This document shows, one piece after another, positions 50,901 through 63,700 of a stretch of DNA of 64,000 bases. This DNA comes from Diadema setosum (lineage: Eukaryota; Echinodermata; Echinoidea; Diadematoida; Diadematidae), in assembly GCF_964275005.1 (NCBI RefSeq), contig NC_092685.1, forward strand, positions 15,598,579 through 15,662,578. The letters are read 5' to 3'. The notes beneath the pieces were generated by a model. It worked only from the letters and a program-made list of their open reading frames with translations. It had not been told where the DNA came from and ran no database searches. Position 1 is the stretch's first letter. Every line of letters starts with the position of its first letter. A program made the position numbers and the translations under genes.

Positions 50901-53900
50901 TCCATCTAAACCTGTTTCTATCCATTTTCTACACTCTGTCCCTCAGACAGGACATACTATAAAATGGAAGTCCCGTGTGTGTGAGAGTCACAACTCATGC
51001 ATGTAAAAGATCCCACTTCACATTCAACTAGACCCCATGGCAGACCAGCTTATTGTAGCTGAATATGGGCTATACAGCCATCTTCTCAGATGGAAATAAA
51101 CAAACAAACCACAAAAGGAAAGAGACAGAAAACTGATGTGTTTTATTTGGGGGGGGGGGGGTAGGAGCTGCCTCACTCTCCTCACTGCATCCTTTTGGAT
51201 GTTCCTCTTACCTTGGACACTGGTTCCAAGGACAGGGATGCCTTTGGTGGTGAATTCCTCCTCCATCTTCTCCTCTTTCTGCTCCTCTTCCTCCACTTCC
51301 ACATCCTGCAAAATTCATGGGGAGAATATCTTATGTTCAAGAATATATGAAGGGATCAACCCAGAGCTTTTTAAACAAGAACAAAGGTTTAGACATGAGA
51401 CTGGAACTCTAAATCTGTATAATCAAGTCACAGATATTTCTCTTACTAAAACAAAAAATCTTGCAATTCGATCAAAACAGGTTGTACCTCTGTGCAGCTC
51501 TATGTTTTAATATCATTTTATAACCCTAGCTATCTATACAGGGATCTCTAAATTTAACGGTCTTTTCATTTACATCTCTACATAGTAATCTATGTTTTTT
51601 ATTTATTCACTTGTAAATCTCACTATAAATTCATCTTTTTATCCTTCACATTTGTTTTATCTCTACCTGATAGTTGCTGGGCTTCATGCCAGCTGCAGCC
51701 AGCTGGTTACTAATCATCCTCGCCAAGTGAGAGATTTGCGTGTCTGTGCCGGCTGCAGCAATGGGTGTGTAGGTGGCCTGAAACGTTGCGGGCATGTTGT
51801 CAGGGAGTGACACCTGTTGGCATGGGGGAGGGAGGAAGGGGGAGGAGTTTGATTAGAAAGCAATAATATGACGTAACATATACTGTATAAGCTGTTATTT
51901 TCGCGAAGAGATATTTTTGTGAATGAGGAGGTCTCGGACATTTTCGCGAGATGCTGTTTACGCGAATGGAAACCTTGGCTATCGTAAGTGACCTACTGTA
52001 AAAGTGGATATTTTGGCGCAACTAATTTTTCGCGCTTAGCCGAGTAAGAAGAGTTGCACATGTTTTTAGTTCCGCGGAATTCAGATATCAACTACTGGAA
52101 CCTAAGGCAAGCAAACATATTCGCGTGCTTTTACTTTCGTGCTAGTTTCAGATTGCGCGAAATGCGCGAAAATTTCAGCACCGCGAAAATTTCCACTTTT
52201 ACAGTATTACCCTAGCGCATAGCGACATTTTTGCATGTTGTTAAATTTGCGGTCCAAGAGTGATTTGCAAAATTCCTGAAAATTAAACCCTCACTGAAAT
52301 AACAGCTTATACAGTAAATAAACACATAGGATGAGGAGGCAAGCAAAAACTCTTGTGTTGGGGAAAATCTACCAGGTATGTCCATCTTACAAACACTGTG
52401 GTCAATACTGAACTAGCCTAATACTGCATGTGACAGGTCTGTGTCTTCCGTGACACTGCATCCCGCAGGTATTATCATTCTCTACATCAATTCATCATGG
52501 ATTATTATATACGATATGTAAAACAAAAGATCCTTTTGATGGTAACTGACTGCATTTTTTTTTTTTTTACAATTTTCCACACATAGCTAGGTACAATGAA
52601 TACTTCATGATTAAATTCCTTGAACAGTCAAGACAAATTCAATGTTTAAATCAAGCAAGTAAGCCCAAATCTGGACAAGAAAATCAGATTCCAAGTTGCA
52701 CCCTTGAATAAACCAGATGTTGTAAATGTGTGATTATCTATGGTACTGGTATGGCATACTGCAAACTCAAATGCACATTCAACACATATCTCGCCAATGC
52801 AAATATTCTGTTTCATGAAAAAAACGAAGCAAAATGTTCACATTATATCCACTTTGCATTAGTCCCATACCACATTATATAAATACACATGCAAAAACAA
52901 ACAAAATAACCATAAAAATTGTTCCACATCTACAGCAGATACCGTTATGCACCACACAAGGGGGCGAGAGAGGATTCAACAATTGAGCGACCCACCATGC
53001 TCAATAGCACTAGATTGGCAACGTTTTCATGGTTCCTCAGGAGTGGCTCTATCTCTGCCGCCAGGAGGTCAATCACTGTCGCCTTGGTAACCCTCTTGCT
53101 TGGTCCTGGCTCAGCACTCTTCTTTTCTGCATTTTCATCATCTTCATCATCATCAAGAATCTGCCAATTTAAAAAAAAGGGAAAAATATTATCTTTAAGA
53201 CCATTTTTTTTTTAACTCATTGAAGACTACTCCCATGCATACTCCCACACAGGTGTCTATGGAAAATGTGTATTATAGCAAAGTCAGCTTGTCCTTAATA
53301 GGTTAAGTATTTCAAGTCACACAGAGCATCATATCACTGCTAATGAGAAGTAAATTTGTCACGTAATTGGATACATGAAATATGTAGAATCCTAGAAGTG
53401 AAAGGTTTAAACTACATTTTCTTGTGGCTGGTTGAATAGAAAAAAAAAAATGAAATTTAAGATATCAGGTTATGATCACTTGTCACCTATATGCTTGTAT
53501 AAAAATTTACCTGCAAGCAATCCAACATTAACAGGTTCGCAAAAAAACACTCATAATCGAAGTAGTTCTCATGTTCCCTAGAGAAGCAGGGTCACCATCA
53601 TTCACACATCAAATTCATGAAGGTTCCAGAGAGCAATCAAGGAGATCCTTCTGTATTATACATGTATGTTCTTCACTGGATATAACGGCAAATCAGATTT
53701 AAGATTACCTACAGTCATTCATGCTACGTTTCACAAACCATTCATACTTCTATGTTCTTCTGAGAGAACAAGTGGGAAGAAGAGTAACACTGCCTCAAGT
53801 GAACAAAAACTCAGATTGAAAATATAGGTGTAGCAATTCAAGAATATGATTCAATGAGCTACGATTCTTTCTGGCACTCTTGAAACTATCTACTCTCTCA

Positions 53901-56900
53901 TTACCAATTACTATTGTCTTTACCTCACATAACTGACAATGGAAATTTTTTTGAGAAAAGTTCATATTCTTACCTTGGCCTTCTTGCGTTTACTCTGCTC
54001 ACTACCAGCATCAGAGCGAGGTCGTTTAGGTCTTTCCACAACTCTGGGAGTATTTCTTGCAATCTAGAAGAACATGGATTTGCAGACGGTGTATGACATT
54101 TGAAAGGCCCTTTAACCCTAGCTTACCTGGGCTATTTAGCAAGCTTGAATTCCTGGGGGGGGGGCCATTATGGCCCCCCCTTCAGATCTCGGCCGTTGAT
54201 CGCGCGATCGCCGCAAAATTTTGCATGAACATAAAGCCGGATGTAATCTACAAGACTGTTAAGTTCAATTTTCAAAAAATTTGCAGTTTTTATTTTAAAT
54301 TAATTAATTATGCAAATATATGCAAAAAAACTCATTTTCGTCTATAATTGGCTTATAAAAGCTTATGGAATGCTGATTTTTGTTTTAAATTTTCCTAGTG
54401 ACATTCCGAACATTTGTACGTAAAAAGAAAATCAGTATCAAAATTAATTTCCTATGTTTTCTATTGTTTTATCATTTTTTAATGTATTTCTTTGTTTTTT
54501 CGAACTTTTGTTTTTGTTGTTTTTTTCAGCAGAATTTGTCATACACATCTTTAGAAGCATAGCTATACTAAAATACATTTATTTCAGCCATTAAAATTAA
54601 AAATATGAATCTTTATATGAATTAATTGAAAAAACACAATTTGTATTGACTTTATACACAAAATCACGTTTTTGAGCAATTTTGGGGTGGACGAACATTT
54701 TTTGAAGGGGCGTGGCTTCGGAACGGTATGCCCGGTCGCGACAAATTTGGTCTCAAAAGTTGCGCGAGACTTGAAAGTAAAAAGTCAGTGAGCGGCGCGG
54801 TCAAAAAATTTTGCGCGGCGGAATGGTCGCGGAATTTGTCGAGGGGGGGGCCATTATGGCCCCCCCCCAGGTAAGTTAGGGTTAAAATGATATAATTTTT
54901 GTATTATAGAATACATGGTCTATAAAATCATACGCTTTAGTTAAGTCAATAAAAAAAGTCAGCACATATTATCAAATCCTCCCTTATTTTTGTTTATTTC
55001 ATTACTTGGATCTTGCAGTTTCAGACAAATATTGACAATAATATCTTTAAATAAATTTGCAATACCTTGACTGTTGGTTAATTTTCTATACTTGAGGTCA
55101 AAAAATTCAATTACTATGCATTCTTGCTTTTATTTAAAAGATTTTTTCCCCCACGATGCAGCCATTACGGCAATCACTCCTCTGATGACCAAGCTGATTT
55201 GATGGCCTCTGCACTGCCAGTCATTGAGAAAAGTTCTTGATTTTTCAGGGACATGATCAGATGCATACAGAATGAACCAATGTGCTACATCTGTCATCTC
55301 TTTCCATGTATGCAGAATCTTTTTTTTTTTTTTACCAGCTAATCATCTTTTTCAAAAAAAAGAAAAAAAAAGAGGAAAATACTAGTGCAACACTTGATCA
55401 GATTCCAAGGGTCCTTTTACAGATGTTATCTTGATTGGAAGCAGAGGCATCAAACAGCAATATCCTATGTGTCATGATAAAAACAAAAGTACATGTAAAG
55501 AGTTTTTCATTACCTCCGCATCTGAAGCACCCAGGTCAGTTAAAAGAGTCCCTATATTGCGACGGAACTCGTAAGAGGACTGGTGCCGCAGGAGACCAAA
55601 CAGCTGCATCTATAAAATCAAGATGGATTACAAGGGAGCAAAAATAGCTTGAGCAGCTCTATCAGCACCTTTAATCTTTCCTCTTCCTCTTTTTGTCAGG
55701 GTGAATCTGACACAGGGTTGCAGCATGTTCAGGTCCGCTTTGATAAACAGAGTGAACTTGGACAAACAGTATGGTTAAAATTTCCTCAAACTTGTACCTA
55801 ATAAGATAGTTATGTAATGTCGTCTCACGTTTTCACAAAACATTGACAGTTTCGGTCACATTTATGCAAATGTTGGGAGTGATGATGTCATCACCTCAAA
55901 ATTCTGCCACTGACAGGCAAATAAGTTTTTACTAAATTAACTCTCTTTTTTTACTTGAAATCTATAATGATATGCTGTGCTCTCTTTATCTAACTACTTC
56001 AGTACCCTAGTGGCACTTTAAAGGGGAAAAGGGTTGACATTCACATTTCAGCCACAAACACAATTTTGATATTTATTGTAAACAAACCACTTTGCTTTGT
56101 ATATGCATGCAAAGGGTCAAGACTAGTGTCACTATTCAGCGAAAAATGAAACTCTAACATTACAATACGGTATCTATCTTCTCATCCCCATTCTCGAAGG
56201 AACTTCCATCATTCTTAGCAGGTGATGATACGCAATTTACTCCTGTTACCTTGAACATGGTGTGGCATTACAATATACTTGCAACTGAAATGAAAATTCA
56301 TCCATCAAACCTTTATTTCGCCTTGGAATTGAAAACAGGACTTTCTTGTGTCAATGATGTTGATGTATATCACAATCATCATATGATAAACATCCACAAA
56401 CACACACACACACACACAAATGATACTTCAATTCGAGACAAGAGGAGTAAATTAATTGAATATTGTAATTGATACATCAGCAGTCTTTTTGTCTAAACAG
56501 TCTTCAGCACCATGTCTAACAACAATCAAAAAAATCATTCACTGTATATGGATCACTGGGAAACTTGTGCACAAAGGTTGTGCCTATTACAGACACTTCA
56601 TAGCCTTACCTTTAATGTTTTCCTGACACTGCTGACTTGAGATTTGGACAACGTGGGTGGGAGATTCACTGTACATGAGAGAAAATGCAGGAATACAGCC
56701 TTTGTGTAAATGAAGAATGGGGTATGCAGCTGCATGTTCAGAGGTGCACATATTCCTGACTACACACATTCACTGAAACTACCACAAATATTTGCACTGT
56801 GTGTCAATGAATGTCATACAAAAAAAAAAAACAACAACAAATGCAAGTTGCATAATCATTTATGCTTTTTGTTGTCTATACTGCTACCATTCAAGTTTCA

Positions 56901-57598
56901 CTGTTAGTGTTTATAACACTAATAGGGATAATAAAAACAAATATCCATGTTTTTGGAGAATGCTTCAACAAGAGCATCAACTACAAAGTATCCATCAAAG
57001 CAATTCAAATAGAAGCTGTATACTTCATTTATGTTTTTATTCTGATATTGTTTCACAAAATCCATACAGGATTGGTGCTCAAGCCTATTTACAAAAAGAT
57101 AGAAGAAAAAAGAGTGAAAAATGGGAGGAACTTACCATGCAGATTTTCAAATGCCTGGATCACCTTGCCCATGAACTCTGGCCGCTGCTTGGCAATGGAT
57201 TTCAGGGAGCCCATACACACCATCAAGTTGATGCTGACATGAAATTAGAAACATTTTATAAAGAAAAGATCTTCAGACTTTACTGAATTTAAAAGTCCAT
57301 CTCATCTATGCACTGTATGTAGGACTTAATTTGATAGTAATTACAGACTACAATATGCCACCATCTCTTAAATCCTGAAAGCTAAACTGCTGTTGCTGTG
57401 ATAGTGACAATTGTACTAAGTTATGATCGCATCAAGTCATTGTTACTGCCGAGCCTGTTCAACAACAGGAAAATTCCAAGTAAGGTATTAAAGACAGTTT
57501 TAAACTGAAAACAAAAATACGGAGCATAAAACTGGATGAACATATTTATGATGGTAAAGGTGATGATAGAGATGACGATGGCAAAGATAGTGGGGAGG

Positions 57599-57664
<66 letters not shown>

Positions 57665-57698
57665 CAGAAGCGGACAAAGAGGAGTGATAATGATGAAA

Positions 57699-57733
<35 letters not shown>

Positions 57734-60700
57734 AATGACAACGATAATGATAATGATGATTATCATGATGATGATGATGGAAATGCTGACGCTAAAGACA
57801 ATGGTCACCATGACGACTGGAGGGTGGTGATGGTGGCGTCAAAAAAACACAAAGCACAAAACAAGCTCACCTTGATATACTGGCAGTCACCAGCATGTGA
57901 AGAAGGGCATCCAGAGCCTGGCAGCCTTCATGTAGGAGTTTCTTCTTCACCAGCAAGGAATGGTCATCTGGGATCTAAAGCAGAAGCAAAGTGTGATGGA
58001 CAGTGATTATCCTTTGCTTGGTCACGACAATGAAGTTCTTCTGAATAAATTATTCTTCACGCATGTTTCTTCGGAAAGCACCATACCTACACCAGGGCTC
58101 AACATAAGTGGTGGCCTGGTGGCTTGAAGCTACTAAAATATAGCGGTCAGGCCAGCAAATTCCCCCCTTAAACTAAAAAAAAAAAAAAAAATCTTTTGGT
58201 AGCGTCGTTGGGCTTGTAAAATTCAAAATGAATTGTTATGTTTCCTTATACTTCGGGACAATACATTTCTTTTTCAGGCCACTCAAATTTGAAATTTCAA
58301 GATTCCAGAGAAGACACGAGAGAAAAAAAGTTAGTGTCAAGCCCTGTCTATATCATATAACAGGTATGAAGAGTGCCTTGTAAATATTTCAACAACATTT
58401 ATACTGAACAACAACAACTAAAACAAAAAGAGAACATGACTGGTACTGGAAATAGTTGTTTGTTTGTTTGTTTTTTTAATCGATTGAAACAATGCTTTAC
58501 ATGTTAATGGAAGGCTGAACTTATATTAATACAGCAAAAACTTTTAATCATTTTCTTAAGTACACACCTTATCAAGGGATATCTCGTGCTCCGCTCGCTT
58601 AGGTACCTCTGAATCTGAGGTCCGCTCCGTCAGGCTGACAATTACAGACTCTGCACACTTGATTGCATGTGTGCGCACACTGCAAAGGGAAAGAAGAGGA
58701 ATGTTCAATTCATAAAGGTCAGGTCTGCCACATCACATTCTTACCACAAGGAAATACTGTCCACCAAGCACATATCCACCTTGTATCGAATACTGCACAA
58801 ACTGTAAGCAATGCTTGTCTAAAGCATTCCCAACCAATGCAAACCAACTTGTAGAGAAGTCTAATATCCTCTAACTTGCCCTGTCTTTGCTTTTAGTTAT
58901 TTGCTTTGGTCCAGTACCACTACAAATTGAGAATAGGACCGTATCAGGGCAATTACTCTCTGACTAAATACTGGTTGGTGATAAGGTTAGAGTAAAGATT
59001 AGGGTTAGGGTTAGGTTTAGGGTTAGAGTTTGGGTTAGGATTAGGGTTAGGTATAGGGTCAGGGGAAGGGTCTGGGGGTAATTCTCGGTGTCGCCAATGC
59101 GCATCTGCGCACACTGAACCCTGTCACAGATGCACTGTGGGATTCCTCGGTGCCATTGTCGCTTCCGGATGTCTCGCGTGCGTCACAGTTCCCATACGAT
59201 TCAATGGAGTTATTTGTCTGCTTTTACATTGTTATTCCTTTTTTCTTGGCTATAATTCAGCTTTAAAAGACTTGAAAAATTCTATATTCTACTGATTTGT
59301 GGTCACTTATAGAGTCATGGTTCACTACTGTTAGGCTTCAATGTGCTGGTCACATGATGGAGAGCGAAGAAATCTTCAACAAAAAATACCCCTGGATAAA
59401 GACAGAATGTGATCTGAGTGCATATGCAGCCAAAACTGGGGCAAGTTTGTCCCCTGAGCTATCCCATAATGCATCTAAAACGCTGCTCTGCGCACGGCAC
59501 CTAGGTATTGGCGATACAAAGAATTGCCCAGGGGGTAATTGCCCTAGACCCAATAGGACACGTCATTTAGCTAATCTGACAGAGGACCTTGACACTTCAC
59601 CAAGATGTGTATAACCAATCCAACAAGACAGCAATAGAAGAGACATACAGGATATCTTTATAGAATGTGAAACAAAATGGAAAAGGAGTATTTCTTTTCG
59701 GGTAAGCTATTAAGTCTGTCTGTATGAATCGTAATTTGATATGTACAGTGCTTCATGGAAGATATTGATTGTGAAACATTCAATTGACACAGAATAGGTG
59801 TTTAGTTGATTCTCTCTAGACTCTAGATAGAAAATTCACTTTTGAATAAAATAATCTACAAGCTCTGCTTCAAATACTTGCGAGACAAGGGCCCCGTTTC
59901 ATAAAACTTGTTATCAGTGACAACTGCCACATTTCTATGACAAATTTGCTCTCAGCCAGTCAGATGCAAGAATTTCAGTAGCTTGTCACAACTATAACAA
60001 CTTGTCACTGATAACAAGTTTTATGAAACGGGGCCCAGGTCAGTTTTTCTGTCAAATGGAAAGGACATCACACTAAATTTCATTAAATGAATTTTTACAC
60101 TTACCCATCATTGTCATCATCAAGCAACTCGGTCAAGATCTTCTTCTTCATCAAAACCAGTGACTCCCATCCAGCTTCCATCTCCTCTCTAATCACCTTC
60201 ACTCCAGTGAGCCACTGTCAGTTGAGGACATAACAACAGTCACAGCTTCCCAATAAACCTCAGTATACTCAGCATTTATATCACTCTTGTTTACGAACAA
60301 GTATTGATGGTCAGCATGTTGTTAATAATGATCTATTTCATTCTTAGTCTCATGAGCTCACATATTCTTTCAACATCATAAACATTCAAAATAAAATTCA
60401 ACAAAATATATTTTGCCATGATGACCCAAACATAAAACAAAGTCCAAGCAGAATCAATCATTACGAGGTCTTTTTAATCAGACATATCTTCTTCACTCAA
60501 AAACTGCAATAGTAAAGGCATACAGTCTCTACTTACAATGTGTTTGGATACAACTTCATTCTGCAATAGCAATTAATTTTTGTAAGAATAGTGTAAATAC
60601 AGTGACAATGACTGCATTTGGAGAAAAGCTGTCAACAACATCTTTTACCATTTCATTAAAAGAAAAAGGCCATTGTGTAACCAACATCATGTATCCTAAT

Positions 60701-63700
60701 GAGCGGAGGAGCAGTGATGTTCTTACCAAAAGTGTCACTCTAAAGAGCTGTGAGAAGCACAGAATGACCTTCTTCAAGACAGCAACATTCTGGTTCTCCT
60801 CAGTCAGCATCATGTGGAGGCGAGGGAGGACTGTACATAGGATCTCATTGTCCTTTTTACTGCAGAAGGACAAATCAGTTTACAGATCAAATCTTAACAT
60901 GTATATATACACCCACATACATAGTCATATAGACTTACTAATTTTATTTCGTTCTATCTAGATAGTTAGACAGATAGATGCCCTAACAACTTTAAAATTT
61001 TGTGATACCATCAATACATTCTGAATTTACATAGGGTCATATATAGCAATATCCTTGTTAGATACTTCATTTCGTAATTTCAAAAGGCATTCATTTTTCT
61101 AATGAAGGTCAGTGCTTAAGAAGAGAACCTCTGCTTAGCACCAGTGGTCTGTTCAGATGTACTTTGTACAAAGTTGTAGTCTGGTCGCGTACATTGTCAG
61201 GATCTATATGCTTTTTTTTCCCCGTAGATACAGATGTCTTTGCCTTCTCAAACTCACAGTCCATAATTCCAAATTGTGGTACATGCCAAGACTTCCAAAT
61301 CTGGCAGATGCAAAGTTCCTGTCCTTGAATACCTCTAAGACAGACTCATGCATGTACAGGAAGGATCTATCACTTTCTAAAAGGGCTGCCTGCCTCACTT
61401 GTTGAACCCGTCTCTCCTGGACGCCCTTCATTAATATTTCTTTCAAAGTGCTGTACAGCAAAAGCTTGAAGGCCCTCTTAGTTTATTAACTGCAATAACA
61501 AACTGGGCAATTCCGCAGTTAGGTGGACATGACATGGATACAAGAAATGTGCCTCTTTATGTTACTCTTTAATTTAGGTATCAACTCATGCCATGGATGT
61601 TCACCAATCATTAGGGTCTTTCAAATTCAATAGATTTTATTTTTCGTATCTATTGGTTTTGCGAGATCCAAAACCATCATTTAAAATGTACATGTGGGAC
61701 TGGGGACGCTGAAATTCACTTAAATGCAAATTACAGTGGGTTCCTTTGAAAATTTTTCCTCAAAGTTTTGCTAAAGAGTGAAAGATGAATACATTTAAAT
61801 ACTCCGGAAGTCATGTGACATTTTGTCAATTACAAAAGGGTGAAATGACCTGCGGAATTACTCCGGACAAATGTAACGTTACTAACCATAACGTTATTAA
61901 CCATGCTTCCTGGGGTCTAGCTAATAAATCGAACTGCTAAAAATATTTGTGTGAACATTTGCCATGATGCAATAATTGAAATTAATGCAACACTTTGTTT
62001 GGAGTAACTTGAATTTTTGCACACTTTTTGTTACAAGACATTGTTTTTTTTTTGTCATGTCCTTTTTTCGTAACATTACTAACCAGCCCTTTTAGTTGCC
62101 ATACTGTAGCAATTCTAATATCTATTGGATTGCATTCATTCTTTTCCATATCATAAACCTGGGAAGGATGAACATGTTTTCAACATGATTTTGACTTGAA
62201 ATGAATAAATGGTGATTTAGTAGTAAAAATAGATATCTAAATTTGTTTAAATGTAACGTTTCTAACCGCGGAATTGCCCAACTACATCTGGTCATGCAAA
62301 CTTACGAGACATCCAAAGAAGTCTGAAAGAGTGTCTCTCTCCTGTTGTACCCTGTTGTGCAATGGTAATATTATAGTCTGCACAGACTAAAGCCACCTGA
62401 AACCTGACTGCAGGATCTTTCTCATCTTTGACCCAGCTAGCAAGACCCTTGTGATGAATCTTTACCGAGGATCTACCTGTAATGTTTTGTGGGATATACC
62501 AAAATGAGCAGTCATTTGCTTTCTCACTTTTGGTTTAACTTGTAATACCAGCAACACCAACAATGGCCCTCAAATTCATCCAATCACTGCCATTACAGGG
62601 ATCATTGGACCTCTGTGGGGCACCATGAAATTTAGACAGCTTCTTGAAAGTGATTGCACGAGGCAAAGCTAAACTTCATGCTTTCATCCTGTCTTCTGAC
62701 CAATTCCTGATTGGGTTCATTTGACTTCCACAAAGCTGTGAAAGAAATAAACTCGTTCATTCTTACTTCCCTGCATGTGAATCTTGACTGTTTCGCTTGA
62801 GATTGTGGATTCTGCGATTAATCATTTATGAGACCAGACTACAACAATGATATAGAATGGCAATCTAAACTTTCATTGGAAATTGTTAGTGACAGAAGAC
62901 ACTTCAATACTCTTGAAATCACTGATGTACTCACCAGGCATACTCCGCAAAACTGACTACAAATTTTCTGACTTCAACAGACTGATCAAATTGGAACTGC
63001 AGTACTTCCTGTAAGAGTTACCATAAGGGGAAAAAGTACCATGCAGAAATCTGGTATGAACAAGTGATAACATCACAGGAAAACAAAGAAAAAGAAAACT
63101 TTCTTGATAAACATTGTCAATTCTCCTAGTTTCATGAGTCGGATAACAGTTGGGTTACTTTTTTAAAAATACATATCCCTTTTCAAAAGCCAGCCAATAT
63201 GATGTGAGCAATATACAATGTAGAAATAGTCTATGAAATAATGAGGAAACTCATCACTTGCTAAAGTTTCATCAATAGCAAACCAAATCAAACTCATTAA
63301 TGTCACTGGAATTTTGTACTGAAGAATTTAGTAATAAGTAGAGCCATGCAGACCAAACAAAAACAATACAAAAATGTTACTTGTCAAAGGATGTAACCTG
63401 ATTTTTTTTTTTTCAATGGGAAAATACAAGTAATATTTTGATTTTATTTGTGCCAAGTACAATGAAAATCCAATTTTGAACTTGATTAACATGATATAGA
63501 AATATCAAATGAAAAAATAGTATGCTCGATCAAAAGCCAAAGAAACCAAAAAAGTAAAAACAAAACAAAACAAAACCATGTTGTAATTCCACACTCTTAA
63601 GACAAAACAATTCTGACAAGATTCTTCAGTACAATAAACTTGGATAAACTGCAGATCTTGTACATCACTTAATGATAGCAGTATTACACTCACATCAAGA

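Noticed and set aside
57421-57811. Ser- and His-rich frames
   Set aside because: They are translations of the (ATG)n microsatellite.
59297-59614. 105-codon frame near the telomere-like tract
   Set aside because: It lies within an imperfect foldback sequence; no domain was recognised.
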